Part shown: positions 24,501 to 33,052 of the stretch, one piece after another
How the letters are laid out: every line of letters starts with the position of its first letter
Numbering within the stretch: the stretch's first letter is position 1
DNA from: Galbula dea
Lineage: Eukaryota > Chordata > Aves > Piciformes > Galbulidae
Assembly: GCA_013399015.1 (NCBI GenBank)
Contig: VWZX01008611.1
Coordinates: forward strand, 77,472-141,471
Reading direction: 5' to 3'
DNA length: 64,000 nt
Made by a program: the position numbers and the translations under genes
The notes under the pieces: model-generated
What the model saw: only the letters and a program-made list of their open reading frames with translations
Databases searched by the model: none
What the model was told of the DNA's origin: nothing

Positions 24501-26714
24501 GCCAAAACTCTATTTGTGGTCTCAAATAGCATTCCTTATTTTATGCAGCTTATGGTGTTAAAGAGATGATGCTCTGCACCTGAGGCACCCCAAAGTCAAA
24601 AGCCTGGATTCAACCAAGTCTGAAAGGGTGAGTAGGTTTGCCTTCCGAAACAAGGTTAGAAAGCTGAACAAAGAGGTCAGTGAAAAAAAATTATTTTTTT
24701 TTTTAAACACAAATTATTGGCTCTCTGCTATTCTGACTGCACCTTTACAAAGAGTTACCAGGGCATAAATGCAACACGACTGCTTGTAGAAGGGCCCCAG
24801 AGCACGTGGGGGTCTGACAGGGAATAACACATAGGTCAGCAACTAAAGGGCTAACGCAGCCAAGCAGGCATTGAAAATATGTTGGCACCAAAACAGGAGG
24901 ACTGAGCAGGAGCAGGATGCAGGAGCAACTGGGGCTGAGACTTTCCCTCAGAGTTGCTCCTATCTCATCTATGACCGTACAGCAGACTTGTAGCACGGTC
25001 CTCTATCGCTTTAGTTTACAGCTTTATTTTTCTGTTTGCTCTGCCTGCTTGGACACCAAAGGGGATGCCCATACAGCACTTTCCATGTGAGTTATTAGAT
25101 AGTCTAGAAGAATATGAAACAAGCCAGCTATTTGTGCACCACCTTCTATGCCTTGCCAACTCTTCTCTATAAACACTTGATACCTCCGTCAACATGATGA
25201 TTTGCACCTGTGAAATGGTTTGAGCAGAATTACCCATATAACCATTAACCGTGTTTCACTGTTCTGTATCAACATGAGTTACAGAGCTTCCACAACAGCA
25301 TATCATTCTTCACTACAGAGAAGGTGGTACACTTAAAGGTTCATCACAGCGTCATCACGAGTACTGCAGTCTTAGTACTTTGAATTACACCAATTTCTAA
25401 CACGCTAATCCATATTTTGGAAATTACTCATGGAAGAAGGTTCCTTATAATGCACAGGAACATGCTAGCCATTGGAACCAATTTACTTCACTGTTGTAGC
25501 CCATGCAGGGAGATCTAGAATCTTTTCACTCAGTTGTGCCAAGTAGGTCCTAATAGAATTTTTCTCACATGCTTTCATTTTCCTCCACCCACCACACTGT
25601 GACTATTTGCCTATCTCTAGCCTCAGCTTATATCCAAAGAATTGTGCCATGTACTGTAAAATCTCACTGGCCAAGTAGCTTTTTCACAGCAGAGATTTCT
25701 AGTATGCCAAGGTAGCTGCACACTCTGCAGCATTCGCAAACCATAACAGATTATGCACGTGTAAATCAAGAAGCGACGCATGAAGCCAGTGAAGCACTAC
25801 CAGGATTAAAGACTAATGGAGAGCATACCAAAAGCCAGAAGCAAGAGAAGGGGGACCAAGCAAGCAGGTAGGATGACTGTCTTCAGGAAGACTCTCACGA
25901 GATTGACTATAATGATCGCTGCTAATTACAAAAGCAAGAAAGGTTACAAAGAAGTGTTATGAATTTCTGCTTCAGCAGACCTCAAACTGGAGCTAATCGG
26001 TTTTTGGGAAGGACAGATAAAAAATTTTCACTGAAAAAATAGTAGTGCTCTGGAAATCATGGTAATTCTCAGAGTGAGTGGGTGCAACCTCCAGGTTTCA
26101 CCAAGAAACACAGCTTTCACCTGTTTTCATAGCTCTAATCCATGGCAATACCTCAGCTACCTTAGTATCACACCACAAAAGCCATCAGCCAAAAGCAGGT
26201 CCCCAGGCCAACTGAAGAGCAGAGGACTGGAGGAAAGGTAGAGCCTCAACACCAGGCCCTCTGCAAACCTCGACAATAAGGAGGCATCTGAGGGAAAGCT
26301 GGGTGATGGTGTTAAATCGATCAGAGTCTCTAGAGCGGTAAGAGAAACTGAGGCACCAACAGTGACGGCTGTGGCGCCCACTTGGCTGTCAGCCCCCGAA
26401 AGGCCTCCTCGTCGGGCAGCTTCGCCCACTGGGCACCTCAGGGTGCGGGTGGCCGAGGGGCCTCAGGCCCTGCTCACCGCATCGTGGGTCCCCCAAGGCA
26501 GCACCGAAAGGATTAAAATAGCCACGGGCTTCTCCACCTGCATAGACACTTCTCGACGGCCCCTGCCAAGCCCCAGGTCAGGCTGGACTCGGTGTTCGCT
26601 GAGACCCCGTTCTTTTCTCAGCACGTTCTATCCGCACAACCTCCGCAGACACTTACCCAGCAGCGGAAGAACCCGGGGAAGAACTGCGAGAAGCAGGAGC
26701 AGGGCGGAAACCAT
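3347..26714 (-). CDS. MRC1: MRC1, macrophage mannose receptor C-type 1, 5' eight exons (partial gene)
   Basis: Type I membrane endocytic receptor of macrophages and some endothelia that binds mannosylated and sulfated glycans. Seen: eight minus-strand blocks with GT-AG borders and compatible phases, joined as 26657-26714, 22618-23019, 21106-21279, 15633-15797, 14333-14446, 12060-12206, 7600-7782 and 3347-3504. They give 1,401 bases, 467 codons with no stop. Domain order: signal peptide (1-19), ricin-type cysteine-rich domain (about 20-150), fibronectin II (about 158-207), C-type lectin domain 1 (about 215-342), C-type lectin domain 2 (from about 359, incomplete). This matches the N-terminal third of vertebrate MRC1 nearly residue for residue in blocks such as FFNYGNRQE, KWYADC and DELWIGLND. 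Lectin domains 3-8, the membrane segment and the tail must lie left of position 1. Galliform birds are known to have several MRC1-like genes, so this could be one of that family; the position next to STAM argues for the orthologous locus. Confidence 0.95.
5051..5069 (+). repeat. (TTTA)n microsatellite
   Basis: Four to five TTTA units in MRC1 intron 7, about 300 bases before the CR1 copy. Confidence 0.85.
5365..6568 (+). mobile_element. CR1 retroposon, 5'-truncated, relatively young
   Basis: Reads reverse-transcriptase motif A (YLDFSEAFDTVSH), motif B (SGIPQGSALGPVLF) and the catalytic ADD motif (VADDTKL), then the 3' part with [21 protein letters not shown] and [10 protein letters not shown]. 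The frame is broken, for instance near 5800 and by a missing G near 5908. It ends with the usual CR1 tail (GTCCCTTCCAACTCC, then ATTCTGTGATTCT). Lies in MRC1 intron 7, antisense to the gene. Almost the same sequence occurs at 51,003-52,122. Confidence 0.95.
7600..7782 (-). CDS. MRC1: MRC1 exon 7: first part of C-type lectin domain 2
   Basis: 183 bases, residues 354-414, acceptor TCTTTTCAG, donor GTGAGT. Reads RCPDGWMSYAGYCYIIHRD, ALTSCRKEDGDLASIHN, FVISQLGY. The CP-GW-YCY start and the GDLASIHN helix are hallmarks of this receptor's lectin domains. The split codon over the junction is C+AG (Gln), where mammals have Glu. Confidence 0.95.
7783..12059 (-). other. MRC1 intron 6
   Basis: Contains the CR1 fragment at 9378-9945. 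An imperfect GATCTAGAAC-type tandem lies near 8970-8998 and GCATAGATGCATAGATGCA near 8353. Nothing else recognised. Confidence 0.8.
9378..9945 (-). mobile_element. CR1 retroposon 3' part
   Basis: The minus strand carries the CR1 3' region: HLEYWVQF-like start, then the LEERLKW-type and DIRKKFF blocks, ending at GAATCACAGAATAC on the + strand. Decayed in all frames. Lies in MRC1 intron 6, sense to the gene. Confidence 0.85.
12060..12206 (-). CDS. MRC1: MRC1 exon 6: end of C-type lectin domain 1
   Basis: 147 bases, residues 305-353, donor GTAGGT. Reads HPSPEPGKIC, LNPGKGAKWENREC, KLGYICKRGN, which holds the last cysteines of lectin domain 1 and the start of the linker. The chosen acceptor (TTTCTGAAG) gives the same length as the mammalian protein. 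A second acceptor, CTTCTCCAG, lies 15 bases further in and is also in frame (exon would start at 12191, five codons shorter). The pyrimidine tract upstream is a GTTT microsatellite. Confidence 0.92.
12207..14332 (-). other. MRC1 intron 5
   Basis: Begins (higher-coordinate side) after exon 5 and ends with the GTTT repeat at exon 6. No repeat family or gene recognised in between. Confidence 0.8.
12212..12231 (+). repeat. (AAAC)n microsatellite next to MRC1 exon 6
   Basis: On the MRC1 strand this is GTTT repeated about four times, immediately before the acceptor TTTCTGAAG of exon 6. It takes the place of the usual pyrimidine tract. Confidence 0.9.
14333..14446 (-). CDS. MRC1: MRC1 exon 5: central part of C-type lectin domain 1
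   Basis: 114 bases, residues 267-304. Acceptor TTACCTAG, donor GTAAGG. Reads GLTGRLSSALWFGLNSL, then SGWQW and PFRYLNWVPG. WFGLN is this domain's version of the lectin WIGL motif. No EPN or QPD sugar-calcium triplet is seen, as in mammalian domain 1, which binds sugar weakly if at all. Confidence 0.93.
14447..15632 (-). other. MRC1 intron 4
   Basis: A/T-rich intron of 1.2 kb. Nothing recognised. Confidence 0.8.
15633..15797 (-). CDS. MRC1: MRC1 exon 4: first part of C-type lectin domain 1
   Basis: 165 bases, residues 212-266, acceptor TCTCTACAG, donor GTAGGG. Encodes the linker and first helices of lectin domain 1: LWNTDPLTNVQYQIN, WHQARKSCQQQ, AELLSITELHEQTYLTG. The WHQARKSC block holds the first cysteine of the long-loop lectin fold. 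In frame with exons 3 and 5. Confidence 0.95.
16513..17017 (-). mobile_element. CR1 retroposon 3' part
   Basis: Begins on the + strand with GAATCACAGAATG, then GGTTGGAAGGGACC and TCATCTAGTTCAACC, the reverse complement of the CR1 tail. It continues into the decayed end of ORF2 ([15 protein letters not shown] can be read on the minus strand). Lies in MRC1 intron 3. Confidence 0.85.
20076..20106 (+). repeat. (AAAC)n followed by ACCC units
   Basis: About five AAAC units then CCACCCACCCAC in MRC1 intron 3. Simple repeat with no other feature. Confidence 0.85.
20785..20878 (-). mobile_element. CR1 retroposon, very short 3' fragment
   Basis: About 94 bases: two CACAGAAT octamer units, then GGAAAGGACCCTCAAGATCA and TCTAGTCCAACCGATAGCCC. 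The same diagnostic sequence opens the larger copy at 52,409-53,203, so both belong to one CR1 subfamily. Lies in MRC1 intron 3, about 230 bases from exon 3. Confidence 0.85.
21106..21279 (-). CDS. MRC1: MRC1 exon 3: fibronectin type II domain
   Basis: 174 bases, residues 154-211, between acceptor TCTCCCCAG and donor GTAAGT. The fibronectin II signature is complete: GAPCVFPFKF, KWYADCTDAGRSDGW, WCGTT, YGFCPLK, with the four cysteines expected for two disulfides. In mammals this domain binds collagen. The single-exon layout is that of the mannose receptor family. Confidence 0.95.
21280..22617 (-). other. MRC1 intron 2
   Basis: 1.3 kb. A TATATG/ATGTAT alternating stretch lies at about 22,028-22,072. 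No gene or transposon recognised. Confidence 0.8.
22618..23019 (-). CDS. MRC1: MRC1 exon 2: ricin B-type cysteine-rich domain
   Basis: 402 bases, residues 20-153, between acceptor CTGTCTTTCAG and donor GTAAAG. Encodes the cysteine-rich beta-trefoil domain which in mammals binds 4-sulfated GalNAc on hormones and chondroitin sulfate. Visible: FLIYNEDHKRC near the start, FKLCLGVPSKKDW, EDLFFNYGNRQE and GSGLWSRW; the Trp of GSGLW corresponds to the residue that stacks on the sugar in the mammalian structure. Cysteines pair-wise conserved (HKRC, APC, KLC, YPC, WEC, DLC). Function is inferred from this conservation. Confidence 0.95.
23020..26656 (-). other. MRC1 intron 1
   Basis: 3.6 kb between signal peptide and cysteine-rich domain exons. 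GC content rises in the 400 bases next to exon 1, as is common at avian 5' ends. No other gene seen; first introns often hold enhancers but none can be named from sequence alone. Confidence 0.8.
26657..26714 (-). CDS. MRC1: MRC1 exon 1: start codon and signal peptide
   Basis: ATG at 26714-26712 in a good context (GCAGCCATGG). Reads MVSALLLLLAVLPRVLPLL, 19 residues with a strongly hydrophobic core, then one G before the donor GTAAGT at 26656-26651. That G completes the Asp codon (GAT) at the start of exon 2, just as the mature mammalian receptor begins near a Leu-Asp junction. Phase and content agree, so this start is well supported. The 5' UTR runs to higher coordinates. Confidence 0.9.
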
Positions 26715-26786
26715 GGCTGCGACTTCGCCCGTGGCTCCCCGCCGCCGAGGTGCGGGCAGAGGGCTCCCCGCCACGTAGGTCTTCTG

Positions 26787-26792
26787 CACGTG
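26787..26792. promoter_or_regulatory. CACGTG E-box upstream of MRC1 start codon
   Basis: Palindromic CACGTG, 73 bases upstream of the MRC1 ATG on the transcribed strand. bHLH-zip factors of the USF, Myc and MITF/TFE classes bind this core, and MITF/TFE factors are active in macrophages. Whether it is in the promoter or the 5' UTR is not known, because the transcription start was not determined. Confidence 0.35.
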
Positions 26793-26916
26793 TGAGGGGT
26801 TGGTGGATCAGGGGAAAGCTCTGGGCTCGAAATGATAAGCAAATATCCTGTCACACGGGGTGTTCTGGAATAACAGGAATTCGCTGTTCAAACTTTGCTT
26901 TCCTAAGCTGTTTTGG

Positions 26917-26947
26917 CTTTTCTTTTTTTTTTTTTCCTTTCCCCCTC
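26917..26947 (-). promoter_or_regulatory. Purine-rich tract upstream of MRC1 (possible Ets/PU.1 region)
   Basis: On the MRC1 strand this is a G/A tract of 31 bases with GAAA, GGAA and GGGGGAAAGG parts, about 205-235 bases upstream of the ATG. Myeloid promoters are often TATA-less and use purine-rich PU.1 sites, and no clear TATA box is seen nearby. The assignment is inference; a simple low-complexity tract is the alternative. Confidence 0.25.
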
Positions 26948-28889
26948 AGCGGAGGGAAGAGCCTCCTTCCAGGCACATGCAGGTGATAACGTGGTGATAG
27001 CTGAGAAAAGGGCTCCGGTTTTGTTGTTGGTGTGAGGGAGTTTTTTATAGATATCCTCTTTGCAACCCTGTCAGCGCTGCATGTGGGTCACCGTTTGTTA
27101 TCCAAGCCAATGAGCCAAACCCACGCCGAGGGAGCAGGACATTCCCCCCTCCTCTTTCGGAGTGAGCCTAGGGCGAAACAAAACCCCCGCTAGAACCAGT
27201 AGGGTTCTCTCGAGAGCGAGGAGCGCAGAAACAGCAGAGACCTACTTTGGGGAAGGCGGTATTTGGGTTGTCCTCCCTGTCCCACATCAATCCTCTCCCA
27301 TGTGCCACTAAGTTGCTCCAACGTNACTCTTAATAAGCTCATTTTCTGAGCTCCAATAAATGAAATTAAACCTATTACTTATGTATTCTTCTGACTGTGG
27401 TGGCTGTATCTGCGCTTAGCAGGATTCAAATCTTGCTCACGAATCACAGCATGAGAAAAACAAACTTACTTGCTAGCTGAGTTTTCACAAGCTGAAGCAT
27501 CTACGTAGAATTAACTAATCTTTCTGAAAAGATGCCTTTAAAGCATAATCTGCCTTGACGTTTTCATGGTTCGTTCCTTGCTGTGTTGGGTAGACCTCCT
27601 CATATGCCTCTTTGTGGGGAACAGCGTGTTATTCCTTGGAGGCTCTTATCAATATATGGTCTGGAGGGTCCCAGATGGATTGAAAACACCAGTTCTACTG
27701 CTGTCACACAGTATACGTGAATTTGTAAAGCATCAAGCCTAACTAACCATGTACATGAAGCGTGTGTACGGCAGCTGGTATTACCATGCAGTCAGAAATC
27801 TCTGGTAAACATTGAAAAATCTTCAGAAGCCTCCTTGCTGGAATTCTGGGTGAAAAAGTAGAGCATATCCAGAGAAACACCAATGTGAGATTAGTATGGA
27901 AGGAGATAGGGCAGAGGGAGAAGATACGTTTGACAATATTATTAGGGGAGATGAAACACTTAAGTCCAAGCTCATCTGAAGTCAATGATGAAACTCCTGT
28001 TAAAGCTGGAAGGGATTCTAGCCAGGCATTTCAGCTGGGCTGGGCCCTCCTGTGGATTACATGCAGAGAATTAAGAGGAAGTGCTTTGTAATTTCTCTTG
28101 ATATCTGTGGACCCATGTAATGGTCAGGAACAGCCTGGCCCAGGGACAGGAAGTGGGGAGCATTTCAGCCATAATCAGCAATGTTCTGTATCATTATGTT
28201 CATGAATTCTCATATGTGAAACTTCATCTCCTGCTGAAGTATATGGCAGATATTTATTACTCGCTAACTATTTCCAATGGTGTTTAGGCTGAACAACTGA
28301 AAGATCTGGATGCTTGCAGTGAGGAGATTATAGCTAAGTTAAACAATCATGGTACAATTCAGAAATGAAGAAAATCCTCCATATTCTAGCACTATCACCT
28401 TTGAAAGATTCAGGCATTCAAAGCATGTATGAGAAGTGCTTTTGGAGGTGGAAGTAAATATATTTTCGTAAGTCACCTTAATATTTGTTTACATATTCAT
28501 TTTACTAGCAGTTAGCAACACCCAGAAGCCCAGGGAAGCATCTAGTGCTAGAAGGAACAAGTTAGAAGATGGAGAATAATGCTGCTGCCCCAACAGAATA
28601 CTGTTATTTGTGAGACTATCACTGAAAGTCTGGGAATTTGTGGTATTCTTTTGGCCCAAGATAAACAGAGAAGGGAGACACCACATAAAGTTCAATCTCA
28701 ACATAAGTACAATTTCCACAAAAGTCTTTAGATTAATCTCAGATGATTCACATAGCAAAGAGGGCTGCACTTAACTTAGGTGCCAGTGTCACACAAATAG
28801 GCAGAAACGCAGAAATAGATGAGTAGTTATACCTCTTTGGCAGTCAAAGGCTGTACCAGGAATGAGCTACACTCTGAAGTGACAGAAGG

Positions 28890-29018
28890 AATTATATGAG
28901 GTCGTTCTTGGAGACTTAAAATTGAACTGGACAAGGAGCTGAGCAACCTGATGTAAATTTCAAGTGAGCTCTACACTGGGGAGGGTGTCACATTAGATGA
29001 CATCCAGAGGTCCCTTCC
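28890..29018 (+). mobile_element. Degraded CR1 3' end
   Basis: The + strand reads GAGCAACCTGATGTAA, a GGAGGGTGTCACATTAGATG part and CCAGAGGTCCCTTCCAACC, the common CR1 3' terminus, without a clear octamer tail. Old copy in the intergenic region. Confidence 0.65.
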
Positions 29019-29297
29019 AACCAAAATGAGACATCAGAAGAGCTACTTCCAAGACAAGTATTCCAGCCTTTCTTGGGGTCTATGCCTCACCAAATTATCT
29101 CCCTTCCTGATCTGCCTTCTTCTCACTGTCCCTTGCATACACCGAAGATACTGCCATTAGAGTATATACCCTGTCTAGAGCTGTACAGGTCTTGATGAGC
29201 ATATTCATATAGCACCCAGGTCTTATCTGCAGCATACTCCACAACAATTATATCTGGATCCGGCTTGCTTTCGGGGAATCATCATGCAAACACATTA

Positions 29298-29396
29298 ATT
29301 GTATATTAATTGATCTGTATATTGTATATTAATTATATATATTGTATTATTGTATATTAATCTCATATTGTATATTAATTGATCTGATACAGTCCA
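29298..29396 (+). repeat. AT-rich local repeat
   Basis: Built of variants of TTGTATATTAAT with TGATCTG between; the unit ATTGTATATTAATTGATCTG occurs near both ends. Likely tandem duplication and slippage. Intergenic. Confidence 0.8.
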
Positions 29397-30921
29397 AGGG
29401 AAAGATTTTCTCTCTTTAGACAAGGATTCAGCAAAGTCTCAGGCTATAGTGATTTGTATGCAAACAGTTACCAGAAGTCCAATCCGCTGAATAACTCACG
29501 ACAGGATACATGCCCCAAGATAGACATATGTTTTCATCTCTCTCTGGGGGTAGTAAGCCAGCTGCCATTTACATTTGGAACAGAAAGACCTAAATTCCTC
29601 TAAAACAGGTCGGACCCTCTCTGCTTCCGGCACATCCAGTACTTGCAACTGGTGACTCTTCCTGGCAAAAGACCCTGAAATCCTGACTTACCAAAGTCAA
29701 CAGGAAGCTGGAAATTTCAGTCTAAATGAAATCATATCCAGACCTGAAATGACTATGTATTTATGTTGAAGCCAAATAACTGGATTATTATCCATTCTTT
29801 CATATTTGCATCCAAGATGTTTTTTGATGTGGGAACCTGTACCTCTGAGATGGCACTCAGTAGTTTTTTATACATTGGTAATGTTTGCATGGTCATGTTT
29901 GATAAACACAGACCCAAGAACAAAATGTGCATCCTTTGTATCCTTACTGTTATCACAGTATCCATACTATATTAAGAAGCTACACGAACAAGACACCGAG
30001 CAGAGAAAAAATAGGAACTGGCAAAGTTAACATTTCCTTTTTCTGCAAATCAGATTTCTCTTAAATGTTTCTCAAAAACTGATTTTGAGGATCCTGATTT
30101 TAAACCCAAAATATAATAAAATTATTTTGGAAGACTAGCCCAGGCTTTAGTATCTGTCACCAGAGGACCTTTACCTAAGGTAAAGTCCCTTGAGAATATC
30201 ATTATCATGTACAATATTAACTTTAAATTCAACTAACACAACCGTCTATCTGTGCTTTAAATTTTAAAATGTCAAGAATTCCAACATTTTGCCTTTACTG
30301 CAAAGCAAGAATGCATTGGTCCTTGCACATACTTTAATTGCTTCATAAATATACAGGGGGTATTGGGAACATAGGTATACTCTTGTGATTCCCAACATCT
30401 CAAGTTCAGTTTATGCTTGACTCACTGTGAAAATAAAAAAGAAATATCCAGAATGCATTTCTGGTTGCTTACGTCTACAAATAAGTATCAGCTGCATGGT
30501 TAAAAGCCACAGTAAATACAGTCTGGATACTCAGGCCAAGTAAAGAAATTGTAGAAGGTTTCTGCTTTCTGTCATCATAGAAGAGTCTCAAGTAGCAAAG
30601 GAGAGAAGATCAATGACTGTAGAACATCCAGTGTGGCCATATACACCCTGTCATGTGCTTGTTATCAGTTCTGGTTCGATTTTTCTGTGGTGTTCTACTC
30701 TGTCATGTTTCAGAAATGCAGCTAGATGATATACTGTGTGGTGGGAACTCTTGTGTAAAGTACAGATAAGAAGTCCTTATTTATAAGGACTTAAAAATAG
30801 CATACTATGTTAGGGGCTACTTGGTGAATGCAGCCAAGACTGACTTTATTTTAATGAAAGGACTATTTCTTAGCATAGACACAATTTTTTACCTCAAAAC
30901 GAGAAACTCTTTAAGTTAGAT

Positions 30922-32390
30922 ACAGAATCACAGAACTATCTGGGTTGGAAGAGACCTCCAAGATCATCAAGTCCAACCCTTAATCCAACACTATCATGAT
31001 TACTAGATCATGGCACTAAGTGCCACATCCAGTCTTATTTTAAAAACCTCCAGGGATGGTGAATCCACCACCTCTCTGGGCAGGCCATTCCAATGCCTGC
31101 ATTACTCGCTCTGTAAAAAACTTTTTTCTGATATCCAGCCCAAACCTTCCCTGGCAGAGCCTAAGCTCGTGTCCTCTTGTTCTATTGCTGGTTGCCTGGG
31201 AGAAGAGACTGACCCCTACCTGACTACAACCTCCTTTCAGACAGATGTAGAGAGTGATGAGGTCACCCCTGAGCCTCCTCTTCTCCAGGCTAAACAACCC
31301 CAGCTCCCTCAGCCTCTCTTCATAGGACTTGTGCTCAAGTCCCTTCACCAGTTTTGCTGCTCTTCTCTGGACCCGCTTCAGCACCTCAATATCTTTCTTG
31401 AACTGAGGGGCCCAGAACTGAACACAATACTCAAGGTGTGGCCTCACCTGTGCCAAGTACAGGGGAAGGATCACTTCCCTCGTCCTGCTGGCCACACTAT
31501 TCTTGATACAGGCCAGGATGCCATTGGCCTTCTTGGCCACCTGGGCACACTGCTGGCTCACGTTTAGCCTCCTGTCAATCAGCACCCCCAGGTCCCTTTC
31601 CACCTGACTGCTCTCCAGCCACTCTGTCCCCAGCCTGTAGCGCTGCATGGGGTTGTTGTGGCCAAAGTGCAGGACCTGGCACTTGGCCTTGTTGAACTTC
31701 ATCCTGTTGGAATCGGCCCATCTCTCCAGCCTAGCAAGGTCCCTCTGCAAAGCCCTCCTGCCTTCCAGCAGGGCAACACTCCCTCTCAACTTGGTGTCAT
31801 CTGCAAATTTACTTACAATGGACTCAATCCCCTCATCTAAATCATCGATGAAGATGTTAAACAGAACTGGACCCAACACTGATCCCTGGGGGACACCACT
31901 GGTGACCGGCCGCCAGCTGGACGCAGCCCCATTCACCAGCACTCTCTGGGCGCGGCCATCCAGCCAGTTCTTAACCCAGCTGAGAGTGCACCTGTCCAAG
32001 CCATGGGCTACCAGTTTATCCAGGAGTATGCCATGGGAGACAGTGTCAAAGGCTTTGCTGAAGTCCAGATAGACTACATCCACAGCCTTCCCTTCATCCA
32101 CCAGGCGGGTTACCTGATCATAAAAGGAGATCAGGTTGGTCAGACAGGACCTGCCCCTCACAAAGCCATGCTGGCTGGGTCGGATCCCATGTCCATCCTG
32201 AAGGTGCTGTGTGATTGCACTCAGGATGATCTGTTCCATAACCTTGCCAGGCACTGAGGTCAGGCTGACAGGCCTATAGTTGCCCGGGTCCTCCTTGCAG
32301 CCCTTTTTGTGGATTGGCGTGACATTTGCCAGCTTCCAATCATCTGGGACCTCCCCAGAGAGGTCACTTCAGAGAACAGCCTGGAAAGTA
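30922..32390 (-). mobile_element. CR1 retroposon with long open reverse-transcriptase frame
   Basis: The minus strand from about 32,370 to 31,040 is open. From 32,254 (a GTG; the frame continues further up through PDDWKLANVTPIHKKG to a TGA near 32,370) there are 404 codons. Motif A YLDFSKAFDTVSH (62-74), motif [14 protein letters not shown] (120-132) and FADDTKL (150-156) keep all catalytic Asp residues. The 3' tail is GAATCACAGAAC on the + strand. The endonuclease part is missing, so the copy is 5'-truncated and cannot move by itself. It is in intergenic DNA between STAM and MRC1. Not a host gene. Confidence 0.95.
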
Positions 32391-32569
32391 AAGATATTTT
32401 GCTTAGGGATAAGTAGGAATATACCCATAAACTGGGCCACTTTATAGTCACCCACAAAGAAAAAACACCTAGTTTAACCAAAATTTGAAGATACCAAAGA
32501 TTTTTATATTGAAATATATCTTCCCAGGGCACTAAGACACTGATGTTTGGAAGTTCTGCAGTGGAAGAT

Positions 32570-33052
32570 TGTAGGATCATAGGATTGTCAGAGTTGGAAG
32601 AGACCTCAAAGATCATCCAGTTTCAACCCCCCTGCCTGGCAGGGACACCATCCACTAGATCAGGTTACCCAGGGCCCCATCAAGCCTTGTCTTAAAAGCT
32701 TCCAGGGATGAGGCTTCCACAACCTCCTGGGCAACCTGTTCCACTGCCTAACCACCCTCACAGTGAAGAACTTCTTCCTAATATCCAGCCTAAATCTACC
32801 CTCTTCTAGCTTACACCCATTTCCCCTGGTTCTATCACTGTCTGACCTCCTAAAAAGTCCCTTGACAGCTTTCTTGTAGGCCCCCTTCAGATACTGGAAG
32901 GCTACAATAAGGTCCCCTCGGAGCCTTCTCCTCTGCAGACTGAACAATCCCAACTCTTCCAGTCTGTCCTCGTAGGAGAGGTGCTCCAGTCCTCTGATCA
33001 TTCTCGTGGCCCTTCTCTGGACTCGCTCCAGCACCCCCGTATCCCTCTTGTA
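32570..33052 (-). mobile_element. CR1 retroposon 3' part, next to the preceding copy
   Basis: On the + strand it starts TAGGATCATAGGATTGTC, then GAGTTGGAAGAGACC; on the minus strand [19 protein letters not shown] and [18 protein letters not shown] can be read over about 124 codons. Only about 180 bases separate it from the end of the larger copy at 32,390, same orientation, but the sequence differs, so it is another insertion or subfamily. Confidence 0.9.

Noticed and set aside
26362..26778. 138-codon open frame on the + strand, and overlapping frames at 26,592 and 26,750
   Set aside because: Lies over MRC1 exon 1 and the GC-rich flank on the opposite strand; composition is Arg/Pro/Ser as expected from GC-rich DNA. 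No domain or splice partner seen.
31010..31567. 185-codon open frame on the + strand
   Set aside because: It is the antisense shadow of the CR1 reverse-transcriptase frame and has no protein-like features.
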